DNA of 34,877 nt from Rhodanobacteraceae bacterium. Its GTDB lineage: Bacteria; Pseudomonadota; Gammaproteobacteria; Xanthomonadales; Rhodanobacteraceae. The position numbers and the translations under genes were made by a program. The notes beneath the pieces are model-generated. The model searched no databases. It worked only from the letters and a program-made list of their open reading frames with translations, and was not told the DNA's origin. Where the stretch lies: positions 1 to 34,877 of the forward strand of contig SCQS01000013.1 in NCBI GenBank assembly GCA_004299705.1, in the 5' to 3' direction. This document shows positions 16,026 to 24,040 of the stretch, in pieces (within the stretch, counting starts at the first letter, position 1; each line of letters starts with the position of its first letter).

Positions 16026-17438
16026 ATGCGAACGATCCTGCATGGCTTCAATGTGTTTTGTATGGCTGCACTGCTGGCGTTGGCGAGTGCGCCTGCGTTC
16101 GCGCAGAACACCTTGCCCGCTGCTCTTTCCGCGAAGATCAACAAGATTGCGACCGACGCGCTGGCGAAGTCCGGCGTGCCCAGCGCCTCGATCGCGGTGG
16201 TGCGCGACGGCAAGATCGTTTATGTGCATGCATACGGTGATGCGCGGCTCGACCCGAAAACCCCGGCCACGCCGGCGATGCGCTACAGCATCGGCTCGAT
16301 CAGCAAGGAGTTTACCGCCGCCGCGATCCTGATGCTGCAGCAGCAGGGCAAGCTCAATATCGACGACAAGATCGCGAAGTTCTTTCCCGAACTCACCGAC
16401 GCCGACCACGTCACGATCCGGCAGATCCTGTCGCACACCTCCGGCTACCAGGATTACTGGCCGCAGGATTACCTGATGCCGATGATGAAGCTGCCGACCA
16501 CGCCGGCACACATCATGGACACCTGGGCGAAGAAGCCGCTCGACTTCGCGCCCGGCAGCGAATGGCAGTACAGCAACACCGGCTACGTGATCGCGGGTTC
16601 GATCGTGCAGAAGGTCACCGGGCAGACGCCGTTCGAATTCCTGCAGCAACACGTGTTTCCCAAACTCGGCATCACCGATGCCTACGACACCAATCTCGCG
16701 GCGTTGCCGGCCACCGACGCGCGCGGCTATTCGCGCAACGCGCTCGGCCCGTTGCGGTCCTCCGAAAAGGAGGGCGTGGACTGGATGTTCGGCGCGGGCG
16801 AGCTGGCGATGACCGCGAGCGATCTTGCCAAGTGGGACATCGCGATGATCGACCAGACACTGCTGCAGCCGGCCTCGTGGCATGCGATGGAAACCGATGT
16901 GCTGTTGAACGACGGGCTCGCCTCCGGCTACGGCCTCGGCGTGTTCGTGGGACGACTGGACGGGCACCGGATGATTTCGCACGACGGCGAGGTGATGGGC
17001 TTCACCGCCGGCAACTACATCTTTCCTGACGCGCGCACTGCCGTGGTGGTGCTGACCAACCAGGATGCGGTTGGCACCTTCGGCGTGATCGGCAAGGGCA
17101 TCGCCAAGGCGTTGTTCGAGGTGCATGATCCCGCCGCAACCCGTGCGCTGGCACAGGCCAAGGCCATCTTCGCGAACCTGCAGCGCGGCAAGATCGACCG
17201 CAATCTCTTCACCGCGGATGCCAACAGCTATTTCGATGCGACGGCCATGCATGATTACCAGACCAGCCTGGCGCCGCTCGGCAAGCCCACCTCGTTCACG
17301 ATCCGCGCGGCGCGCAAGCGCGGCGGGATGCAGATGCGCGGTTACTCGTTGACCTTTCCCAAGGCCAAGCTCGACATCACCACCTATGCGCTGCCCGATG
17401 GCAAGCTGGAGCAGTACATCGTTTCGTCAGCGGATTGA
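16026..17438 (+). CDS. Secreted beta-lactamase-family serine hydrolase (second member)
   Basis: The 470-residue product starts at ATG 16026 with a clear signal peptide, likely cut after AFA (residue 26). Active-site motifs are SISK at 91-94 (Ser91, Lys94), YSN at 182-184 and HDG at 319-321. The last 120 residues, after the hydrolase fold, are a separate beta-rich part (TSFTIRAARKRGGMQMRGYSLTF), often seen in esterase/peptidase-like members. It is not closely related to the member at 2433-3722 outside the motifs. The frame is open far upstream of the chosen start, but that part runs through repeat DNA and is not coding. A hairpin overlaps its stop codon. Confidence 0.87.
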   Translation: MRTILHGFNVFCMAALLALASAPAFAQNTLPAALSAKINKIATDALAKSGVPSASIAVVRDGKIVYVHAYGDARLDPKTPATPAMRYSIGSISKEFTAAAILMLQQQGKLNIDDKIAKFFPELTDADHVTIRQILSHTSGYQDYWPQDYLMPMMKLPTTPAHIMDTWAKKPLDFAPGSEWQYSNTGYVIAGSIVQKVTGQTPFEFLQQHVFPKLGITDAYDTNLAALPATDARGYSRNALGPLRSSEKEGVDWMFGAGELAMTASDLAKWDIAMIDQTLLQPASWHAMETDVLLNDGLASGYGLGVFVGRLDGHRMISHDGEVMGFTAGNYIFPDARTAVVVLTNQDAVGTFGVIGKGIAKALFEVHDPAATRALAQAKAIFANLQRGKIDRNLFTADANSYFDATAMHDYQTSLAPLGKPTSFTIRAARKRGGMQMRGYSLTFPKAKLDITTYALPDGKLEQYIVSSAD

Positions 17439-17509
17439 ACCCCTCTCCCTTCGGGCACCACGGAGCTTTTGGCCATGGATGGCAGCTGTACCCAGTGGGA
17501 GAGGGGTTC
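17437..17509. repeat. Hairpin element between the hydrolase and queF genes
   Basis: GAACCCCTCTCCC (17437-17449) is perfectly complementary to 17497-17509, with 47 bases between the arms. The first arm overlaps the hydrolase stop codon and the second ends 17 bases before the queF ATG. A related CCTCTCCC...GGGAGAGG hairpin lies at 28033-28069. It may end transcription or fold the queF leader. Confidence 0.6.
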
Positions 17510-17525
17510 CAAATTGAAAAACACC

Positions 17526-18365
17526 ATGCACCCCCTGGCAAACACGAGTCCCCTCGGCCTCAAGACCGACTATCCCACCACCGTCGATCCCGCAGTGTTG
17601 TTCGCGGTGCCGCGCGCCGAAGCGCGCAAGGCCATCGGGCTCGACGGCGCAGCGTTGCCGTTCACCGGCGCCGACTTGTGGAACGCGTGGGAATTCTCGT
17701 GGCTGGATGCGCGGGGACTGCCGCGTGTTGCGGTATTGCGGTTGGCAGTGCCGTGCACGTCGCCCAACCTCGTCGAATCGAAATCGCTGAAACTTTATCT
17801 CGGCGGCTATGCGATGACGCCGTTCACCGGCCCCGAGGCTGTACGCGCGCGCGTCGAACGCGACGTGTCCGCGTGCGTGGGTGCGAAGGTGGCCGTCACC
17901 TTGCTCGACCCGCACGATGTCGAGCGTGCCGGCGTTGCATCCCTGGCCGGCGAATCGCTGGACGACCAGCGCATCGAGGCGAGCGACTACGCTGATCCGC
18001 GCCCGGAGCTGCTGCAGGCGCAAGTCGGGATGCCCGCGATCGAGGAAACCCTGTGCACACGCCTGTTCCGTTCGCTGTGTCCGGTCACGGGCCAGCCCGA
18101 CTGGGCCAGCGTGGTGCTGCATTACCGCGGCGCGCCGATCGAGCACGCGGGGCTGTTGCGCTATCTGGTCTCGTATCGACAACATCCCGATTTCCACGAA
18201 GCCTGCGTCGAACGCATCTTCGCCGACGTGATGGCGCGTTGCGTGCCGCAAGGCTTGAGCCTGTACGCGCGTTTCCTCAGGCGCGGCGGCATCGACATCA
18301 ACCCGTGGCGCGCGACACCGCGCTTCGCCCCGACACCGGGCAATCCGCGCGAAGCGCGGCAGTAG
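17526..18365 (+). CDS. queF: NADPH-dependent 7-cyano-7-deazaguanine reductase QueF (long type)
   Basis: The 279-residue product is of the two-domain, E. coli-like QueF class (about 282 residues). It reduces the nitrile of preQ0 to the aminomethyl group of preQ1, a step in making queuosine for tRNA wobble positions, in the cytoplasm. The substrate-binding motif NLVESKSLKLYLGGY is at about 81-95. The catalytic Cys185 and Asp192 are in LCPVTGQPDW. ATG 17526 starts at the expected place; an in-frame ATG at 17469 lies inside the upstream hairpin element. No other queuosine gene is nearby. The stop codon is followed at once by a family A repeat. Confidence 0.93.
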   Translation: MHPLANTSPLGLKTDYPTTVDPAVLFAVPRAEARKAIGLDGAALPFTGADLWNAWEFSWLDARGLPRVAVLRLAVPCTSPNLVESKSLKLYLGGYAMTPFTGPEAVRARVERDVSACVGAKVAVTLLDPHDVERAGVASLAGESLDDQRIEASDYADPRPELLQAQVGMPAIEETLCTRLFRSLCPVTGQPDWASVVLHYRGAPIEHAGLLRYLVSYRQHPDFHEACVERIFADVMARCVPQGLSLYARFLRRGGIDINPWRATPRFAPTPGNPREARQ

Positions 18366-18402
18366 AGCCATCCCCCTCGATCCCCCTTCGTTCCGAAGGG
18401 GG
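18366..18402 (-). repeat. Family A repeat (short form, reverse orientation)
   Basis: AGCCATCCCCCTCGAT directly follows the queF stop codon and leads into the palindrome CCCCCTTCGTTCCGAAGGGGG cut here as CCCCCTTC...GAAGGGGG at 18382-18402. The order is the reverse complement of the tag and palindrome seen at 15918-15957. Confidence 0.75.
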
Positions 18403-18417
18403 AAGACAAGCTCGCGA

Positions 18418-18500
18418 GGAACGGGGTCAGAGTCACTTTTCGAACGGGAATGTTCGGCGCTCTGACGGATGCTGACGAAAAGTGACTCTGACCCCGTTCC
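18418..18500. repeat. GGGGTCAGAGT hairpin family, copy 1
   Basis: Two perfect 25-base arms (18418-18442 and 18476-18500) enclose 33 bases. The outer arm reads GGAAC then GGGGTCAGAGT, followed by the copy-specific CACTTTTCG. It lies between queF and the FAD oxidoreductase gene, about 90 bases before the latter's start. Confidence 0.85.
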
Positions 18501-18589
18501 TCCGCCCAAGTCGTTGACACACCTCGCGCGGCAGCTTCACGTCGAAGCGCGTATGCTCGCAGCACTGCACATTGCACGAGGGAGCAGCC

Positions 18590-19774
18590 ATGCAACACAC
18601 GTTCGACTACCTGATCATCGGCGCCGGCATGGCCGGCGAAGCCGCGGCGCAGGCGCTGCGCGAGGCCGACGCGAAGGCGACGATCGGCATGCTGGGCGAC
18701 GAATCGCATCCGCCGTACGACCGTCCGCCGCTCAGCAAGAAGCTGTGGAAGGGCGGCAAGGAGGAAGACATCTGGCGTCCCATCGACAAGGCGCGTGCCG
18801 AGGTCACGTTGCAACGCCGCGCGACGAAGATCGACCGCGCCGCGCACGTCGTCAGCGACGCTGCGGGCGACACCTGGAAATATCGCAAGCTGTTGATCGC
18901 GACCGGCGGCACGCCGCGCAAGTTGCGGGGCGGCGACGATTTCATCTATTACCGCACCTTCGACGATTACCAACGTTTGCGCAAGGCGGTGAAACCCGGT
19001 GCGCGCATCGCGGTGATCGGCGGCGGTTTCATCGGCAGCGAGATCGCCGCCGCGATGGCGATGAACGGTTGCAAGGTCACCATGTTGTTCCCCGAAGACG
19101 CGATCGGCGCGCGCGTGTATCCCGAATCGTTGGCCGATGCCGTCACCGCCTACTTCCGCGAGAAGGGCGTGGACGTGCGCGCCGGCGCGAAGGTGAAGGG
19201 CGGTTCCAGCGGCACCGGCGGCACCACGCTCGAACTCGAAAACGGCGACAGCGTGCGCGCCGACGCGGTGGTCGCGGGACTCGGCATCACGCCCAACGTG
19301 AAACTGGCCGAGGACGCCGGACTCGCCGTCGACAACGGCATCATCGTGAACGACCACCTGCAGACGTCCGACCCGGACATCTACGCCGCCGGCGACGTGG
19401 CATCGTTCCCCGCGCCCGCACTCGGGCATCGCCTGCGCGTCGAGCACGAAAACGCCGCAATCACGATGGGCGTGCGCGCGGGCAAGTGCATGGCCGGGCA
19501 GGATGCACCCTACGACGAACTGCCGTTCTTCTATTCCGACCTGTTCGATCTTGGCTACGAGGCCGTCGGCACGCTGGATTCGCGCCTGGAAACCGTCGAG
19601 CAATGGGTGACGCCGTTCCGCGAGGGCGTGGTGTATTACCTCGACGCCGGCCGCGTGCGCGGCGTGCTGCTGTGGAACACTTGGGGCCAGGTCGATGCCG
19701 CGCGTGCGCTGATCGCATCGCCCGGGCCGTTCGACGCCGAGAACGTGCGTGGGAGGTTGCCGGCTGCGGCGTGA
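18590..19774 (+). CDS. FAD-dependent pyridine nucleotide-disulfide oxidoreductase (ferredoxin reductase/AIF-like)
   Basis: The 394-residue product has an N-terminal FAD-binding motif GAGMAG at 11-16, a second Rossmann motif for NAD(P) in AVIGGGFIGSEIAAAMA at about 141-157, and the late FAD motif SDPDIYAAGDVASFP near 264-278. There is no CxxC redox pair, so this is the ferredoxin/rubredoxin-reductase or AIF type, not a thioredoxin or glutathione reductase. It probably passes electrons between NAD(P)H and a small redox partner in the cytoplasm; no ferredoxin or oxygenase gene is adjacent. ATG 18590 is supported by GAGGGAG a few bases upstream. It ends convergent with the propeller gene. Confidence 0.87.
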   Translation: MQHTFDYLIIGAGMAGEAAAQALREADAKATIGMLGDESHPPYDRPPLSKKLWKGGKEEDIWRPIDKARAEVTLQRRATKIDRAAHVVSDAAGDTWKYRKLLIATGGTPRKLRGGDDFIYYRTFDDYQRLRKAVKPGARIAVIGGGFIGSEIAAAMAMNGCKVTMLFPEDAIGARVYPESLADAVTAYFREKGVDVRAGAKVKGGSSGTGGTTLELENGDSVRADAVVAGLGITPNVKLAEDAGLAVDNGIIVNDHLQTSDPDIYAAGDVASFPAPALGHRLRVEHENAAITMGVRAGKCMAGQDAPYDELPFFYSDLFDLGYEAVGTLDSRLETVEQWVTPFREGVVYYLDAGRVRGVLLWNTWGQVDAARALIASPGPFDAENVRGRLPAAA

Positions 19775-19870
19775 TGACGGCGGCAGCAAACCCGCGATGA
19801 TGTGCTCTTCGTAGGCGCCTGACTGCGGGCGCGCAGCGCGCTACGAGAACCAAAGTACCCGTGCCTTCGA

Positions 19871-20521
19871 TCAAGTACGGGTGCGAGTGCGACCGCGACG
19901 AATCGCCCTGATCTTGCCGCTGCCGCCGCCGCCACAGAAAAAACGTTCGCGGCCGCCCGCTTCCAGTCCCGACACGGTGCTGCCCTCGGGCATGTCGATG
20001 CGTTCGAGGACTTCCCCGGTAGCGGGGTCGATCCGCCGCACCTCGCTGGCATCGTCTTGCGCAGTGGCGTGCCAGAGTTCGCCGTCGCTCCAGGTCACGC
20101 CGGTGACGAAGCGGTCGGATTCGAGCGTGCGCAGCAAGGCGCCGGTTTCCGGGTCGATCTGGTGAATCCGGTGGCCGCGGTATTCGCCAACCCACAGCGT
20201 GCCCTCCGCCCAGGCGAGGCCTGAATCCAGGCCGGGGCCGTCGGGTGCGGGAATCGTCTTCAGCAACTTGCCGTTGGCGAGGTCGATCTTGTGGATCAGG
20301 CCTTCGGCGATCTGGTACAGGTGCCTGCCGTCGAAGGCCGTGCCCGCACGCGCGGCGATGGCGAAGGTGCGCACGATTTCGCCGCTGTCGGGATCCAGCG
20401 CGTGCAGCTGGTCGGTGGACGCGAACCACACGTGGTGCCCGTCGAAGGTCACACCGTGCACCCGGTCGACGCCGGGGAAGGGGCCGTATTCGCGGATGAC
20501 GTCGGCACGCTTGCGTTGCAT
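19871..20521 (-). CDS. Beta-propeller protein (streptogramin lyase/glutamine cyclotransferase-like)
   Basis: The 216-residue product consists of repeated strands with the motif DGHHVWFAS, DGRHLYQIAEG, EGTLWVGEYRG and DGELWHATAQD, each followed by an I(D/N)P-type turn (LDPDSGEIVR, IDPETGALLR, IDPATGEVLE). This is the YVTN/Vgb/Glu-cyclase-2 type of propeller, with about five repeats. No signal peptide is seen. The function is unknown: the fold is used both by enzymes and by sensors, and I see no sure catalytic residues. Its start lies nine bases after the stop codon of the HTH regulator on the same strand, so the two are an operon and may form one sensing pair. The C-terminus is Arg/Thr-rich. 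Confidence 0.72.
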   Translation of the reverse strand: MQRKRADVIREYGPFPGVDRVHGVTFDGHHVWFASTDQLHALDPDSGEIVRTFAIAARAGTAFDGRHLYQIAEGLIHKIDLANGKLLKTIPAPDGPGLDSGLAWAEGTLWVGEYRGHRIHQIDPETGALLRTLESDRFVTGVTWSDGELWHATAQDDASEVRRIDPATGEVLERIDMPEGSTVSGLEAGGRERFFCGGGGSGKIRAIRRGRTRTRT

Positions 20522-20530
20522 GCCGCCATC

Positions 20531-21751
20531 CTAGCCATGCGCCGGTGGCGCGGGAAGCAGCAGGGCGGTCGGGAAGCCGGGCACGTTTGCGGCCATCCAG
20601 CGGCGCGCCCGACCGCGCCCGGTCGCTTCGACCTGGCCGGCCGCGGCGAGCGCTTCCAGCGCGCGTTGCACGGTGCGCGGGCTGACGGCGAGCGCCTGCG
20701 CCAGCGCCGAACTCGACCACGCGGCGTTGTCCGCCAGCAGGCCCATGATCCCGGCGTGGCCTTGCTCGACCGGCGGCGCCAACACCACGACTGTCGTTGC
20801 GCTGTGTGGCTGCAGTACGTAGCCCCGCGCCGTGGCATCCACCCCGGCCAGCGGGCGCAGCAACTTGCGCAGCCGCCCGGTTTCCACGCGCAGTCGTGCA
20901 CGATGCGAGTCGTCGATGCGGCGCGCCCGGAACACCCGCGCCAACAACGTGTCGCGCGGCACGTCGCCGGGCCAGGCTTCGGCGAGCACACGCGCCAGTT
21001 CGAACAAGACCGGTCGACTGCCAAGCCGGATCACGTGTGCATCGGCGCGCACGTCGTTGCGGCAGGCATCGACGAGCAAGCTGTTCGTTGCGAACAGTGC
21101 TTCCACTTCGGCAAGATCGAGCAAGCGCGATCCGTCGTGCGTGACCAGACGCGCCAGCGGTGCCTGCAGCACGCGCGTCGCATGCTCGACTTCGGCCATG
21201 AGCGACGGGATGCCGGTTGCGCGTGCGGCGCGTCGGGCGCGCGTGAGTGCGGCGTGCGCGGGCTCCGCACGGATCCGCCGCGCCGCGATGCCGGCCGCGA
21301 CCAGCCAACAGCCCACGCACGACGCTGGCGGCATGCGTGCGACGGGCAGCGTATCCAGCGTGCGTTCGGCGTCGTCGATGCGCCCGATCAGCAGCAGGCG
21401 CCGGGCTTCGAGGTAACCGGCGTGCAGGGCGTTGGCGCGGTCGCCGTGCGCCGCGAGTGTCCTGCGCGCGTCGTGCAACCGTCGCAATGGGCCGCCGAGG
21501 TCGCGTGAGACCAGCGCGACCTCGGCTTCGGCGACGATGCAGCGTGCGCGTGCCGTTGCCTCGTTTGGGCCGAATCCGCGCGCTGCGCGACGCAGCAGCA
21601 GTTTCGCGCGCGCGAAGTCACCGAGTTGCGCCATCGCGATACCGCGCAGCGCCAGCGCCGGCGGGTCGCCGCGCAGCGCGACGTATTTCAGCGCAGTCAG
21701 CGGATCGCCCGCCGCCAGCGCGCGGCCCGCCGCGGCATTCAGCACGTCCAT
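20531..21751 (-). CDS. Helix-turn-helix transcriptional regulator with two DNA-binding regions
   Basis: The product has 406 residues. Residues 1-220 are Ala/Arg-rich helical repeats of TPR type (ALAAGDPLTALKYVALRG, RAKLLLRRAARGFG). A segment at about 245-315 (LGSRPVLFELARVLAEAWPGDVPRDTLLARVF, then RVETGRLRKLL) looks like an OmpR/SARP-type winged helix. The end (about 340-390) is a second small winged HTH (WSSSALAQALAVSPRTVQRALEALAAAGQVEATG). Such proteins regulate neighbouring genes; here that means the propeller gene behind it and the divergent small membrane protein/DUF899 pair that starts 100 bases away. No ligand domain or phosphorylation site is seen. Confidence 0.8.
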   Translation of the reverse strand: MDVLNAAAGRALAAGDPLTALKYVALRGDPPALALRGIAMAQLGDFARAKLLLRRAARGFGPNEATARARCIVAEAEVALVSRDLGGPLRRLHDARRTLAAHGDRANALHAGYLEARRLLLIGRIDDAERTLDTLPVARMPPASCVGCWLVAAGIAARRIRAEPAHAALTRARRAARATGIPSLMAEVEHATRVLQAPLARLVTHDGSRLLDLAEVEALFATNSLLVDACRNDVRADAHVIRLGSRPVLFELARVLAEAWPGDVPRDTLLARVFRARRIDDSHRARLRVETGRLRKLLRPLAGVDATARGYVLQPHSATTVVVLAPPVEQGHAGIMGLLADNAAWSSSALAQALAVSPRTVQRALEALAAAGQVEATGRGRARRWMAANVPGFPTALLLPAPPAHG

Positions 21752-21791
21752 CGGAATCCCGACACGATTGTCACTCCCGCCCCGTCGCAGG

Positions 21792-21854
21792 ATGGACTTA
21801 CATTCTCACCCGAACCTGCCGTGGCAGGAAACCGCGGCGGGAGCCCGCGCATGA
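21792..21854 (+). CDS. Possible 20-residue leader peptide upstream of the small membrane protein
   Basis: A short frame starts at ATG 21792 and encodes MDLHSHPNLPWQETAAGARA. Its stop codon overlaps the next start as ATGA (21851-21854). No Shine-Dalgarno precedes it, so expression is doubtful. The exact overlap would couple translation of the two frames if it is used. Confidence 0.25.
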   Translation: MDLHSHPNLPWQETAAGARA

Positions 21855-22105
21855 CCACCCAGATCCCGCATGAAGGCAACGCCATCGCCTGGCTGGCCGG
21901 CGCGCTCGCGTACGCCGCGGCACCGGTGTTCGCGCTGATGGCGCTGGCGAGCGCGAACGCGACGCCGTCCATGGCGTCGTGTCCGGCCATGCCGGGCGTG
22001 CTGCCGTTCGACGGCATGACCGCGATGTATCTGTTGATGTGCCTGTTCCACCTGCGGCCCTGGCTGAAGCTGGCAGGCACTGCCAGGCCCACGTCCCGTC
22101 ACTGA
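21851..22105 (+). CDS. Small membrane protein beside the DUF899 gene
   Basis: The 84-residue product has two hydrophobic stretches, one at about 12-35 (AWLAGALAYAAAPVFALMAL) and one at about 53-68 (FDGMTAMYLLMCLFHL). Cysteines lie in the short loop between them and in the second stretch. ATG 21851 has GGGAG at 21839-21843 with seven bases spacing. I do not recognise the family. It starts divergently from the HTH regulator and lies 16 bases before the DUF899 gene, so it is probably co-transcribed with it. A role as a small inner-membrane partner of the DUF899 protein is inference only. Confidence 0.65.
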   Translation: MTTQIPHEGNAIAWLAGALAYAAAPVFALMALASANATPSMASCPAMPGVLPFDGMTAMYLLMCLFHLRPWLKLAGTARPTSRH

Positions 22106-22121
22106 CCCGAGGAGATCGAAC

Positions 22122-22817
22122 ATGAACCACCCCGCCGTTTCACGCGAAGCGTGGCTGACCGCCCGCAAGACCTTGCTGGACAAGGAACGCGCGTTGACCC
22201 ACGAACTCGATGCGTTGCGCGAAGCACGCCGGCAACTGCCGTGGGTCAGGCTCGACAAGCGCTACGTCTTCCAGGGCCCGGATGGCGAATGCACGCTGGC
22301 CGATTTGTTCGGCGACCGCAGCCAGCTCGCCATCTACCACTTCATGCTGACACCTGGTTCGGATCACATTTGCCCGGGATGCTCGTACATCGCCGATCAC
22401 ATTGATGCCGCGCGCCAGCATTTCGAGCATGCCGATCTTGCGTTCGCCGCGGTGTCGCGTGCGCCGATCCAGCGCATCGAGGAAGTCGGAAAACGCATGG
22501 GCTGGGCGTTCCGTTGGGTATCGTCCGGCGGCAACGATTTCAACTACGACTTCGGCGTGTCGTTCACCGACGAAGACCGCGCGGCGGGCCGTGCAACTTA
22601 CAACTACGGCCTCATGCCCGTCCGCAAGAGCCCGGACATGTTCGGCGTCAGCATCTTCGTCAAGGACGAGCACGACGACGTCTTCCATAGTTACTCGACC
22701 TATCACCGCGGTGCCGAGCTGTTGATAGGCGCCTTCAACTGGCTCGATCTGGTACCCAAGGGGCGCAACGAGGCAGCCGGCACCATGAACTGGGTTCGCC
22801 TGCACGACGAGTATTGA
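22122..22817 (+). CDS. DUF899 family thioredoxin-fold protein
   Basis: The 231-residue product matches the DUF899 family: an N-terminal helical part (VSREAWLTARKTLLDKEKALT-like), RQLPWVRLDKRYVFQGPDG, then LTPGSDHICPGCSYIADHID with a CPGC pair near residue 90, and FNYDFGVSFT and YHRGAELLIGAFNWLDL later. The fold is peroxiredoxin/thioredoxin-like and the CPGC sits where a redox motif would. The biochemical role is not known. The start is fixed by GAGGAG, seven bases before the ATG. It ends the divergent pair controlled, presumably, by the HTH protein at 20531-21751. Confidence 0.88.
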   Translation: MNHPAVSREAWLTARKTLLDKERALTHELDALREARRQLPWVRLDKRYVFQGPDGECTLADLFGDRSQLAIYHFMLTPGSDHICPGCSYIADHIDAARQHFEHADLAFAAVSRAPIQRIEEVGKRMGWAFRWVSSGGNDFNYDFGVSFTDEDRAAGRATYNYGLMPVRKSPDMFGVSIFVKDEHDDVFHSYSTYHRGAELLIGAFNWLDLVPKGRNEAAGTMNWVRLHDEY

Positions 22818-22954
22818 CGGCGCGTGTCGAGACGGGCAATCGCGCGCCGGCGTGCCGGAAGTCACAGTGACGATTGGCGGATGGCAATTCGGCGCGTCAC
22901 CCGGCAGGCTTGCACCGTGTTCGCCGGCTCGCGAGCGAAGAGGGAGTTGCAGAC

Positions 22955-24040
22955 ATGAACCGATCGACTCGATGGTTGCTGGCGTTGTCGGTGCTGGGCG
23001 CGCTGTCCTTGGCAGCAAGTGCGATGGCCGCGACTCCGGTGACACGCACACTGCAAAAGAGCATCAACGTCCCTGCGGGCGGCAGCATCAAGCTGGAAAA
23101 CCTCGTGGGCCACATGCGCGTGGTCACGGGCACGGGCCCGGTGCAGATCGACGCCACCGTGGTCGCGGGTGGCGATCAGGCGCAAGCCCTTGCCGAGAGC
23201 GTGAAGCTGGATGTGTCGACGTCCGGCACGCAGACGCTGGTGCACGTGGACTACCCGGTGGATCGCCACGACACGTTTTTGTACAACCCGCCGGATTCGA
23301 CATCCGGCGGGTCCGACGAGGTCTGCATCCTGGGCAAGCTGATCTGCTTCCACGGCAGATCCAGCAGCGATTTCCGCTACCAGGGCAAGCGCGTGCGCGT
23401 CAACCAGACCTCCGGCGGCGGTTCCGGCACGCCCTTGTACGTGGATGTCGTGGTGCACCTGCCCGCGAACGTGGCGGGCAATTTCAGCAACGCGGCCGGC
23501 CTGCTGGATGCCGAGGGCCTCGCCAACAAGCTTGGCCTGGATACCGAGGGTGGCGACATCCACGGGCAGAACCTGCAAGGCCAACTCGACGTTGGCAGCG
23601 ACGGCGGCGACGTTTACCTGAAAAACGTTGCCTCGTCGCAAGCGCGGGTGCATACCGGCGGCGGCGATTTCACGGGCAGCACCCTGAGCGGTGACTTGAA
23701 TGTCGCGACCGGCGGCGGCGACGCGCGCCTGTCCGGCGCCCTGTCGGCGCTGCGATCGCTGGACGTGGAAACCGGCGGCGGGGACTTCAACGCCACCGGC
23801 GACCTGGCGGCACTGACGTCGCTCGACATCGAAAGCGGTGGCGGCGATATCGGGATGCATGTCAGCGGGCTGTCCATGCACCTGGATGCCGCGTCGGACG
23901 GCGGCGACATCGGCATCCACCTGCCCGACATGCGCAACGTCAACAGCAGCTCCGGGCACTTCTCCTGCGACCTCGGCAAGGCGGTCGGTACCGGAACGTT
24001 GCGCAGCGGTGGCGGCGACATCACGCTGACCAAGCCGTGA
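22955..24040 (+). CDS. Exported DUF4097-like beta-helix protein
   Basis: The 361-residue product has a signal peptide (cut likely after AMA, residue 25), then VPAGGSIKLENLVGHMRVVTG, the usual opening of DUF4097/adhesin-type beta-strand repeat proteins. From about residue 195 the motif GGGD or DGGD recurs every 17-25 residues (TEGGDIHG, SDGGDVYL, TGGGDFTG, TGGGDARL, TGGGDFNA, SGGGDIGM, SDGGDIGI, SGGGDITL), one turn of a beta-helix each. Two cysteines (ILGKLICF region) could form a disulphide in the insert near 110-125. It is periplasmic or surface-exposed; function unknown. AGGGAG lies eight bases before ATG 22955. Its stop overlaps the aldolase start. Confidence 0.82.
   Translation: MNRSTRWLLALSVLGALSLAASAMAATPVTRTLQKSINVPAGGSIKLENLVGHMRVVTGTGPVQIDATVVAGGDQAQALAESVKLDVSTSGTQTLVHVDYPVDRHDTFLYNPPDSTSGGSDEVCILGKLICFHGRSSSDFRYQGKRVRVNQTSGGGSGTPLYVDVVVHLPANVAGNFSNAAGLLDAEGLANKLGLDTEGGDIHGQNLQGQLDVGSDGGDVYLKNVASSQARVHTGGGDFTGSTLSGDLNVATGGGDARLSGALSALRSLDVETGGGDFNATGDLAALTSLDIESGGGDIGMHVSGLSMHLDAASDGGDIGIHLPDMRNVNSSSGHFSCDLGKAVGTGTLRSGGGDITLTKP

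Noticed and set aside
17437-17525. preQ1 riboswitch in front of queF
   Set aside because: The leader has a strong hairpin and an A-rich end, but I cannot find the conserved core or the pseudoknot pairing of known preQ1 classes. The hairpin is better explained as a dispersed repeat.
18514-18557. Promoter with TTGACA (18514-18519) and TATGCT (18552-18557) for the FAD oxidoreductase gene
   Set aside because: The two boxes are 32 bases apart. Neither has a proper partner at 16-18 bases.
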